Part shown: piece after piece, positions 57,555 through 64,000 of the stretch
Layout of the letters: the number at the start of each line of letters is the position of its first letter
Numbering within the stretch: the stretch's first letter is position 1
Assembly: GCF_001417735.1 (NCBI RefSeq)
Contig: NZ_BBUZ01000027.1
Coordinates: 1 to 64,000, forward strand
Direction of reading: 5' to 3'
From: Streptomyces sp. NBRC 110028
GTDB lineage: Bacteria > Actinomycetota > Actinomycetes > Streptomycetales > Streptomycetaceae
DNA: 64,000 bases
Program-made: the position numbers and the translations under genes
The notes under the pieces: generated by a model
Told to the model about the DNA's origin: nothing
The model's database searches: none
Seen by the model: only the letters and a program-made list of their open reading frames with translations

Positions 57555-58109
57555 CGATTACCTACCTCCGTCCTCGGGAACCCATTGCCGCAGGCTCTAT
57601 TTCTGGAGACGCCAAACGTCTCGGGCGGTGGTGAGTGTAGAGCACCTGATCAGCGGCAACAACGACCGGAGATCGCCGCGGGCCCCGCAGTGGAGCAGCC
57701 TCCCACACGTTCGCATACATGGGGCGATCCACCAACATCAACACATCGCATGCAGTCTCTGTTCACGAAAAATCCGCAAGTCGGGTGATGTCGGGGCGTG
57801 TTCATGGCGTGACACCCGGTCAGACGGACCGAAAGGAGGAAGGATCGGGAAAAGCGCACATCCTGAGGAATTCTGACAGATACTCACAACCATCTCGTAA
57901 CCGGATATGTGGCGTGCTGTCATCCGGAAACAGGTGCTCCCCGTGTATCCCGGACCGGGCCGGTCTTCAGGGGATCCCCGGCCGTTGACTGCGTCCGGCG
58001 CCTTACTACACTGACCCCGCCATGGGGCTGCGGGTTGCTCCTCCTCCCCACCATCCACTGCAGGCAGATCCGTACGAATTCTCCTGCCCGAAACTCCCGG
58101 GAGAGGGCC
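57555..58109. promoter_or_regulatory. Divergent promoter region, OFA transporter / DUF485-symporter operon
   Basis: About 555 bp without a supportable gene. On the plus strand TTGACT (57985-57990), a 16-bp spacer and TACACT (58007-58012) form a good promoter for the DUF485/symporter operon about 100 bp upstream of its start. A GGAGGAAGG at 57834-57842 has no properly placed start codon. Other bases hold nothing recognisable. Confidence 0.55.
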
Positions 58110-58505
58110 ATGACGAAAGCGGTGCGGCCTCCCGCGCCCATTTCATCCGAGCGGGCCACTGGACAGGGGTTCGCCGGCCGCGGCAACGAAAACGGCGAGC
58201 CCGACTTCGCCGCGATCCAGCAGAGCCTGGAATTCGACCGGCTTCGCAAGAGGCTGCGCCGGTTCGTCTTCCCCATGAGCGCGCTCTTCTTCTGCTGGTA
58301 CATGACCTTCGCGCTCTTTTCGGCGTATGGTCATGGCTTCATGAGCCGTAAGGTGTTCGGCTCGGTCAATATGGGGACTCTCTTCGGTCTGCTGCAGTTC
58401 GTGTCGACGATCACGATCGTCCTGCTGTACCGGAGTTTCGCCGACAGGAAAATCGACCCGCAGGTGGACAAGGTGCGCGAGTTGGCGGGGGCCGACAAGG
58501 AATGA
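58110..58505 (+). CDS. DUF485 membrane protein
   Basis: 131-residue protein of the DUF485 family (E. coli YjcH type) that always neighbours acetate/cation symporters. A hydrophilic leader of ~55 residues precedes FDRLRKRLRRFVFPMSALFF (near 48-67) and two TM helices (FFCWYMTFALFSAYGHGF; LFGLLQFVSTITIVLLYRSF). Its ATG at 58110 follows GGGAGAGGG, and its stop overlaps the symporter start (ATGA). A helper role for the symporter is inferred. Confidence 0.9.
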   Translation: MTKAVRPPAPISSERATGQGFAGRGNENGEPDFAAIQQSLEFDRLRKRLRRFVFPMSALFFCWYMTFALFSAYGHGFMSRKVFGSVNMGTLFGLLQFVSTITIVLLYRSFADRKIDPQVDKVRELAGADKE

Positions 58506-60097
58506 CATTGCAGATCGCGGGTGAGGCGACCGGTAGCCCGGTCATCAACGTCAGCGTATTCGTCGTCTTCGTCCTGATTACGCTGTTCATCGTCTACAAG
58601 GCCACCACCAGGAACCAGACGGCCTCCGACTACTACGCCGCGGGAAGCGCCTTCACCGGCGTCCAGAACGGCATCGCCCTCTCCGGCGACTTCCTCTCGG
58701 CGGCGTCCTTCCTCGGGATCTCCGGGGCCATCGCCGTCCACGGCTACGACGGCTTCCTGTACTCCGTGGGATGGCTCGTCGCCTGGCTGGTCGCCCTCCT
58801 GCTCGTCGGCGAACGGCTGCGCAACACCGGCCGGTTCACCGTGGGCGACGTGATGGCCTACCGGATGAAGCAGCGCCCGGTGCGCGCGGCGGCGGCCAAC
58901 GCCACCTTGGTGATCACGTTCTTCTACATGCTCGCCCAGATGGCCGGCGCCGGCGGACTGATCGCCCTCCTGCTGAACGTGCACAGCAAGGGCGGGCAGG
59001 CCCTCGTCATCACGGCCGTCGGACTCGTGATGGTCTTCTACGTCCTGGTGGGCGGCATGAAGGGCACCACCTGGGTGCAGATCATCAAGGCCGGTCTGCT
59101 CCTGACCTGCGTGACCTTCATCAGCGTGTTCATCATCGGCAAGTTCGGCTTCAGCTTCTCGGCGCTCCTCGACCAGGCGGCGGCACGCAGCCCGCTGGGG
59201 CAGAGCCTGCTCGAACCGGGCGGCTGGTACGGCGACGGGGCGATGGACAAGCTCGACTTCGTCTCGCTGTCCCTGGCGCTGGTCCTCGGCATCTCCAGCC
59301 TGCCGCACGTGCTGATGCGCTTCTACACCGTGCCGAACGCCAAGGAGGCACGCCGGTCGGTGGTGTGGTGCTCCTGGACGATGTTCGTGTTCTACCTGGG
59401 CATCCTGGTCGTGGGCTACGGCGCCACCGCGCTGGTCGGCCCGGACACGATCCTGGCGGCCCCCGGCGGGGAGAACTCGGCGGCGCCGCTGCTCGCGTTC
59501 AAGATCGGCGGCGCGGTGCTCCTCGGCATCGTCTCCGCGGTGGCCTTCGCCACGATCCTCGCGGTGGTGGCCGGTCTGACCCTGACCGCGTCGGCCTCGT
59601 TCGCCCATGACGTGTACGCCAACGTCGTGAAGGAGGGGAAGGCCGACGCGGAGTCCGAGATCCGGGTCGCCCGGCTGACGGCCCTCGCGGTCGGCGTCCT
59701 GGCCATCGTCGGCGGCATCGTCACCAACGGCCAGAACGTCGCCTTCCTGGTGTCGCTGGCCCTGGCGCTCGCCGCGTCCGCCAACCTGTCGACCATCCTC
59801 TACACCCTGTACTGGAAGCGGTTCAACACGATGGGCACGCTGTGGAGCATCTACGGCGGCCTGGGGTCGGGGCTCATCCTCATCATCTTCTCCCCGGCCA
59901 TCTCGGGCGCCTCGACGTCCATCTTCAAGGGCGTCGACTTCCACTGGTTCCCCCTCACCAACCCCGGCATCGTGTCGATCCCGTTCTCCTTCCTCTGCGG
60001 GTTCCTCGGCACGCTCCTCAGCAGGGAGCCCGCGGACCCCGCCAAGCAGGCGGAGATGGAAGTGCGGTCGCTGACCGGAATCGGCAGCAAGGTGTAG
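58502..60097 (+). CDS. actP: Cation/acetate symporter (SSS family, ActP-like)
   Basis: 531-residue sodium:solute symporter with about 13 TM helices. Family signs: DYYAAGSAFTGVQNGIALSG, GDFLSAASFLGISGAIAV, FTVGDVMAYRMKQRPVRAAA, FFYMLAQMAGAGGLIALLL, LVGGMKGTTWVQIIKAGLLL and SSLPHVLMRFYTVPNAKEAR. ActP-type proteins import acetate, propionate or pyruvate and sometimes glycolate. Translationally coupled to the DUF485 gene. It ends at a strong bidirectional hairpin. Confidence 0.93.
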   Translation: MTLQIAGEATGSPVINVSVFVVFVLITLFIVYKATTRNQTASDYYAAGSAFTGVQNGIALSGDFLSAASFLGISGAIAVHGYDGFLYSVGWLVAWLVALLLVGERLRNTGRFTVGDVMAYRMKQRPVRAAAANATLVITFFYMLAQMAGAGGLIALLLNVHSKGGQALVITAVGLVMVFYVLVGGMKGTTWVQIIKAGLLLTCVTFISVFIIGKFGFSFSALLDQAAARSPLGQSLLEPGGWYGDGAMDKLDFVSLSLALVLGISSLPHVLMRFYTVPNAKEARRSVVWCSWTMFVFYLGILVVGYGATALVGPDTILAAPGGENSAAPLLAFKIGGAVLLGIVSAVAFATILAVVAGLTLTASASFAHDVYANVVKEGKADAESEIRVARLTALAVGVLAIVGGIVTNGQNVAFLVSLALALAASANLSTILYTLYWKRFNTMGTLWSIYGGLGSGLILIIFSPAISGASTSIFKGVDFHWFPLTNPGIVSIPFSFLCGFLGTLLSREPADPAKQAEMEVRSLTGIGSKV

Positions 60098-60118
60098 CCG
60101 ACGGGCGTGAGTCGCCAC

Positions 60119-60161
60119 CGCGGCCGGTACGGGGAGCAGACGTCTCCCCGTACCGGCCGCG
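60119..60161. terminator. Bidirectional hairpin terminator
   Basis: Perfect 18-bp arms, CGCGGCCGGTACGGGGAG (60119-60136) and its complement (60144-60161), with a 7-nt loop. It lies between the convergent symporter and LacI-type genes. Confidence 0.85.
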
Positions 60162-60182
60162 CCCGTTGTGCCGCGAGCGCGG

Positions 60183-61319
60183 CTACCGCGAAGGCGGCGG
60201 CGCGGTGCTGTGGCGCACCACGAGCCGGGTGGGGACGAGCGTGGTGCCACGGCGCGGGGCGCTCGGCCGCATCTGGCGCAGGACGCCCTCGACGCAGCGC
60301 CGTCCGACCTCGGCGAAGTCCTGGTGCACGGTGGTCAGCGGGGGCAGGAACGACCCGGCCTCGGGGATGTCGTCGAAGCCGATGACGCTGACGTCGTCCG
60401 GCACCGTCCGGCCCTTCTCGTGCAGCGCCCGCAGCAGGCCGAGCGCCATCTGGTCGTTGGCGGCGAACACCGCCGTGCAGTCCTCCTCGGCGGCGAGGGC
60501 CAGCCCGGCCCGGTAGCCGGACTCGGCCGACCAGTCGCCCCGTACGAGCGGCGGCGGGACGCGCCCGGCCTCGGTGAGCGCCGTCCGCCAGGCGTCGGCG
60601 CGGCGCTGTGCCGCGAAGGAACCCTCGGGCCCGGCGAGATGCCACACGGTCCGATGGCCGAGGCCGAGCAGATGGTCCACCGCGTCGCGGGTGCCGCCCG
60701 CCTGGTCGGTGTCGACCACCGTATAGCGGTCCCCGGCGTCGGAGTCGGCCACGACGACCTGGACGTGGGGCGGCAGGGAGAGCGCCGCCGCGTCGAGGAG
60801 GTGGACCTCCATGATGACGATGACGGCGTCGACGGCGAGTTCGCCCAGCCGGGAGAAGGCTCCGCGCACCTCGTCCTGGGTGGGGACGGCGACGGGGAGC
60901 AGGGTGACGGCGTAGCCCTCGTGTGCCGCGGAGGTGGCGATCGCTTCGAGCGTGCGCACATTGCCCGTGGTGGAGAGGGTGAAGGTGATGACGCCGATGG
61001 TGCGGAACTCGCCGCGTTTGAGCGCCCGCGCCGCGCTGTTGGGCCGGTAGCCGAGCTGCTTCATGGCGGCCAGCACCTCCCGCCGCGTCTCCTCGGTGAC
61101 CCCGGTGTAGCCGTTGGAGACCCGGGAGACGGTCTGCGCGGAGACACCGGCGAGCCGGGCCACGTCCGCCATCGACGCGCGCTGCGCCCGCCCGGGGGTC
61201 CGCGTCCGGGTGCCGCCGCCTGCCGGGGGGCCGTCCGCCGAGGGGGTGTCCGCTGCTTCCACTTTCTCCCTCGCCATGTCGCGTCCCGGTTTTGCCAGAT
61301 GGCTCTTGACCACCTTCAT
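60183..61319 (-). CDS. LacI-family repressor of the adjacent sugar ABC importer
   Basis: 378-residue LacI/GalR regulator. The DNA-binding domain is MADVARLAGVSAQTVSRVSN (near 50-70) with GYRPNSAARALKRGE. The periplasmic-binding-like core follows (IGVITFTLST; AVFAANDQMALGLLRALHE; VSVIGFDDIPEAGSFLPPLT; TTLVPTRLVVR). A ~45-residue basic/Pro-rich extension precedes the HTH. ATG 61319 is chosen because TACACT (61331-61326) ends 6 nt before it, fitting a leaderless transcript; an ATG at 61277 is possible. It is divergent from the ABC permease genes with two matching operators between. Confidence 0.93.
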   Translation of the reverse strand: MKVVKSHLAKPGRDMAREKVEAADTPSADGPPAGGGTRTRTPGRAQRASMADVARLAGVSAQTVSRVSNGYTGVTEETRREVLAAMKQLGYRPNSAARALKRGEFRTIGVITFTLSTTGNVRTLEAIATSAAHEGYAVTLLPVAVPTQDEVRGAFSRLGELAVDAVIVIMEVHLLDAAALSLPPHVQVVVADSDAGDRYTVVDTDQAGGTRDAVDHLLGLGHRTVWHLAGPEGSFAAQRRADAWRTALTEAGRVPPPLVRGDWSAESGYRAGLALAAEEDCTAVFAANDQMALGLLRALHEKGRTVPDDVSVIGFDDIPEAGSFLPPLTTVHQDFAEVGRRCVEGVLRQMRPSAPRRGTTLVPTRLVVRHSTAPPPSR

Positions 61320-61347
61320 TGGGGCAGTGTAGACATTCCGCCATCAG

Positions 61348-61363
61348 ATGTTTACGTAAACAT
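61348..61363. promoter_or_regulatory. LacI-type operator 1
   Basis: Perfect 16-bp palindrome ATGTTTACGTAAACAT with a central CG, the form expected for a LacI-family site. It lies upstream of the -10 of the divergent lacI-type gene. Confidence 0.85.
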
Positions 61364-61380
61364 AACATCTCCACGCTCCC

Positions 61381-61409
61381 TTGAGCACCGAAATGTTTAC
61401 GCAAACATC
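61381..61409 (+). promoter_or_regulatory. ABC operon promoter with LacI-type operator 2
   Basis: TTGAGC (61381-61386), a 17-bp spacer and AACATC form a plausible promoter. The spacer holds ATGTTTACGCAAACAT (61393-61408), one base from the perfect operator 45 bp upstream. Repressor bound here would block RNA polymerase. Confidence 0.7.
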
Positions 61410-61456
61410 GCGACGGCGCATGGCGCCGGTTCCGAGATGGACGAGCGAGGAACGAC

Positions 61457-62383
61457 ATGACGACGCTGCAACCCCCCGCCGCCGTGAAACGGCGCCCGGC
61501 CCGGCCTCCGGCGAAGGGGGACCGCCGCTCCTGGACGGGGTGGGGGTTCATCGGGCCCTTTGTGGTGGTCTTCGCCTTCGTCTTCCTGGCCCCCATCGCC
61601 TACTCGGTCTACCTCAGCCTCTTCCGCGACCAGCTCATCGGCGGCACCACCTTCGTCGGCCTGGACAACTACCAGCAGGCCCTGCAGGACGACCGGTTCT
61701 GGACGTCCCTGACCCGGGTGTCGCTGTTCCTGCTCGTGCAGGTGCCGATCATGCTGGGCATCGCCCTGCTCGTGGCCCTCGCCCTGGACAGCGGGCGGCT
61801 CTACGGGCGGGACTTCTTCCGGATCTCGATCTTCCTGCCGTACGCGGTGCCCGCCGTGGTCGCCACCCTCATGTGGGGGTTCATGTACGGCACCCGCTTC
61901 GGGCTGGTGAGCGACATCAACGACGCCCTCGGGGTGTCGCTGCCGAACCCGCTGTCGCCCGATCTGGTGCTGACGTCCATCGGCAACATCGTCACCTGGG
62001 AGTTCGTCGGCTACAACATGCTGATCTTCTACTCCGCGCTCCGCGTCATCCCGCACTCCCTGTACGAGGCCGCTCAGATCGACGGCGCCGGGCAGATCCG
62101 CGTCATCACCGCCATCAAGCTCCCCGCGATCCGCGGCGCCCTGGTCATCGCCACCATCTTCTCGATCATCGGCACGTTCCAGCTGTTCAACGAGCCGAAC
62201 ATCCTGCAGAAGCTGGCACCGAACTCCATCACCACCGACTACACCCCGAACTTCTACACGTACTCGCTGTCCTTCTCGGGCCAGCAGCACAACTACTCCG
62301 CGACGGTCGCCATCATCATGGGGCTCATCACCATGGTCATCGCCTATGTCGTCCAGCTGCGCGGCATGCGCAAGGGAGCGTGA
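61457..62383 (+). CDS. Sugar ABC transporter permease (MalF type)
   Basis: 308-residue inner-membrane permease with six TM helices (WGFIGPFVVVFAFVFLAPIA first). The cytoplasmic EAA loop reads EAAQIDGAGQIRVITAIKLP (near 208), where the ATPase docks. First gene of the importer operon, followed 4 bp later by the second permease. No ATPase gene is visible; in Streptomyces the shared MsiK commonly energises such CUT1 importers, which is an inference here. The imported sugar is unknown. Confidence 0.93.
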   Translation: MTTLQPPAAVKRRPARPPAKGDRRSWTGWGFIGPFVVVFAFVFLAPIAYSVYLSLFRDQLIGGTTFVGLDNYQQALQDDRFWTSLTRVSLFLLVQVPIMLGIALLVALALDSGRLYGRDFFRISIFLPYAVPAVVATLMWGFMYGTRFGLVSDINDALGVSLPNPLSPDLVLTSIGNIVTWEFVGYNMLIFYSALRVIPHSLYEAAQIDGAGQIRVITAIKLPAIRGALVIATIFSIIGTFQLFNEPNILQKLAPNSITTDYTPNFYTYSLSFSGQQHNYSATVAIIMGLITMVIAYVVQLRGMRKGA

Positions 62384-62387
62384 AGCG

Positions 62388-63335
62388 ATGTCCACCCCCG
62401 CCACCCCCGCCTCCCGGCCCGCCCCCGCCACGGCCGGCTCCTCCGGCTCCGCGCCCCGGCTGCGCGCGCCCCGGAAGCGCACCGCGCAGCGCCGCCCGCG
62501 CCGCAGCGTGCTGCTGACCGTCATCACCGGGCTGGTCCTGCTGTACTCGCTGGTGCCGCTCGCCTGGCTGGTCATCAGCGCCACCAAGACCCAGGAGGGG
62601 CTGGCCCGGTCGTTCGGGCTGTGGTTCAGCGGCGACTTCGCCCTGTGGGACAACATCCGCGAGACGTTCACCTACAACGACGGCGTCTTCACCCGCTGGC
62701 TGCTGAACACCCTGCTGTACGTGGTGGTCGGGGCCGGTGGTGCCACCCTGCTGGCGGTCCTGGGCGGCTACGCCCTGGCCAAGTTCGCCTTCCCCGGCAA
62801 GCGCGCCGTCTTCGCCGTCGTCATCGGCGCCGTCGCGGTGCCCGGCACCGCGCTGGCCGTGCCCACCTTCCTGATGTTCAGCAAGATGGGGCTGACCGAC
62901 ACCCCCTGGGCGGTGATCATCCCATCCCTCATCTCGCCGTTCGGTCTGTACCTGATGTGGGTCTTCGCCACCGAGGCCGTGCCCACCGAACTGCTGGAGG
63001 CCGCCCGCATCGACGGCGCCGGTGAGGTGCGTACGTTCTTCAAGGTGGTGCTGCCGCTGCTCACCCCCGGCATCGTGACCGTCCTGCTGTTCACGATGGT
63101 CGCCACCTGGAACAACTACTTCCTGCCGCTGATCATGCTCAAGGACCCGGACTGGTATCCGCTGACCCTGGGCCTCAACAGCTGGAACGCCCAGGCCGCC
63201 ACCGCGGGTGGCGAGGCTGTCTTCAACCTCGTCATCACCGGCTCCCTGATCACCATCCTGCCGCTGATCGCCGTGTTCCTCCTGCTCCAGAAGTACTGGC
63301 AGTCCGGGCTCGCCGCCGGAAGCGTCAAGGAGTAG
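62388..63335 (+). CDS. Sugar ABC transporter permease (MalG type)
   Basis: 315-residue partner permease with six TM helices. The EAA loop is EAARIDGAGEVRTFFKVVLP (near 205). A ~40-residue Pro/Arg-rich cytoplasmic leader precedes TM1 (VLLTVITGLVLLYSLVPLAW). The ATG at 62388 follows AAGGGAG and overlaps no other gene. It forms the translocation pore with the upstream permease. Confidence 0.93.
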   Translation: MSTPATPASRPAPATAGSSGSAPRLRAPRKRTAQRRPRRSVLLTVITGLVLLYSLVPLAWLVISATKTQEGLARSFGLWFSGDFALWDNIRETFTYNDGVFTRWLLNTLLYVVVGAGGATLLAVLGGYALAKFAFPGKRAVFAVVIGAVAVPGTALAVPTFLMFSKMGLTDTPWAVIIPSLISPFGLYLMWVFATEAVPTELLEAARIDGAGEVRTFFKVVLPLLTPGIVTVLLFTMVATWNNYFLPLIMLKDPDWYPLTLGLNSWNAQAATAGGEAVFNLVITGSLITILPLIAVFLLLQKYWQSGLAAGSVKE

Positions 63336-63388
63336 CCCCGCAGCCCCGCCCCCTCCGCACCGCACCCGAAGAAGTGGAAAGCACGCCC

Positions 63389-64000
63389 ATGCGCAAGAAC
63401 ACCCGCCGCCTGCTGCGCGGCATAGCCCTGGTCTCCGCCCTCACCCTGGGGGCCACCGCCTGCGGCGGCTCCGACGACAGCGCCGCCGAGAGCAAGCCGG
63501 TGTCCGCCAAGGACATCGACGCGGCCCTGAAGAAGGGCGGCACCCTGACGGTGTGGGCCTGGGAGCCCACGCTCACGAAGGTCGCCGAGGACTTCGAGAA
63601 GGAACACCCCAAGGTCAAGGTCAACCTCGTCAACGCGGGCACCAACAAGGACCAGTACAAGGCCCTGCAGAACGCCATCGCCGCGAAGAAGGGCGTCCCC
63701 GACGTCGCGCAGATCGAGTACTACGCGCTCGGCGAGTACGCGCTGACCAAGGCCCTCGACAAGCTGGGCCCGTACGGCGCCGACAAGCTCGCCGACACGT
63801 ACTCCCCGGGCCCGTGGCACTCCGTGCAGTCCGGCAAGGACGTCTACGCCCTGCCCATGGACTCCGGGCCCATGGCGATGTTCTACAACAAGAAGGTCTT
63901 CGACAAGTACAAGCTCACGGTGCCGACCACCTGGGACGAGTACGTCAAGACCGCCCGCGCCCTGCACAAGACCGACCCCAAGGCGTACATCACCGCCGAC
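63389..64000 (+). CDS. Sugar ABC transporter substrate-binding lipoprotein (partial, right edge)
   Basis: First 204 residues of an extracellular solute-binding protein. The lipoprotein signal MRKNTRRLLRGIALVSALTL ends in a lipobox-like ATAC, with the lipid-modified Cys near residue 25. The mature part shows the CUT1 binding-protein start (GGTLTVWAWEPTLTKVAEDF; VPDVAQIEYYALGEYAL; MAMFYNKKVFDKYKLTVPTT, then WDEY). It lies 53 bp after the second permease gene and is the third gene of the importer. The C-terminus is outside the window. Confidence 0.9.
   Translation, partial: MRKNTRRLLRGIALVSALTLGATACGGSDDSAAESKPVSAKDIDAALKKGGTLTVWAWEPTLTKVAEDFEKEHPKVKVNLVNAGTNKDQYKALQNAIAAKKGVPDVAQIEYYALGEYALTKALDKLGPYGADKLADTYSPGPWHSVQSGKDVYALPMDSGPMAMFYNKKVFDKYKLTVPTTWDEYVKTARALHKTDPKAYITAD

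Noticed and set aside
57834-57900. Strong GGAGGAAGG that might start a small gene
   Set aside because: No ATG, GTG or TTG with a sustained frame lies at a proper distance.

Overview
The window looks like chromosomal DNA of a Streptomyces or close relative. It has very high GC with strong third-position GC bias, GTG starts, leaderless or coupled genes, a sensor-kinase/roadblock/DUF742 (conservon) operon, a LAL-type LuxR regulator with a TTA (bldA-type) codon, and both PKS and NRPS genes. No rRNA, tRNA or CRISPR array was seen.

Region 1 (1-10.3 kb) is the edge of a type I polyketide cluster. It holds the loading module (KSQ-AT-ACP) plus the first extension KS on the minus strand, a LAL regulator with a TTA codon, and a divergent UvrA-like ABC ATPase that may give self-resistance. 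The extension KS carries a one-base frameshift about 100 bp from the left edge.

Region 2 (10.3-22.3 kb) is a patchwork of intact and broken genes. A divergent sugar-MFS/LacI pair has lost both 5' ends. It is followed by a haloacid-dehalogenase tail, an intact D,D-carboxypeptidase, and a sugar-alcohol-type operon whose regulator, HAD phosphatase and 2-hydroxyacid dehydrogenase are intact but whose transporter and kinase are internally deleted. Then come a frameshifted Tn3-family transposase, a secreted protein, an Hsp31-like/XRE divergent pair, a second Tn3 fragment and a decayed membrane protein.

Region 3 (22.3-28.6 kb) is ordinary accessory chromosome: a GlxA-type AraC regulator facing a DJ-1/PfpI protein, three small membrane proteins, an AraC-GyrI regulator, a PPM/LCMT-type methyltransferase, an EF-hand protein and an Ala/Lys-rich LEA-like protein.

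Region 4 (28.6-43.2 kb) is a compact three-gene NRPS operon bounded by strong hairpins. It encodes a C-A-T-E-C-A-T-C-A-T-TE synthetase, an adenylate-forming enzyme with an unrecognised C-terminal domain, and a cupin with a cysteine-rich tail. I do not recognise this combination, and it is the best candidate here for an undescribed pathway.

Region 5 (43.3-64 kb) holds a long-type GAPDH, a secreted two-domain GH43 enzyme, an internally deleted quinone oxidoreductase, a PaaX-type regulator next to an MHS transporter and a coupled secreted hydrolase (probably scavenging of a small acid released by the hydrolase), and a 167-bp MITE that supplies the stop codons of both flanking genes. Beyond it lie a conservon lacking cvnD, an OFA-family MFS with its 47-residue partner, a DUF485/ActP acetate symporter pair, and a LacI-controlled sugar ABC importer cut by the right edge.
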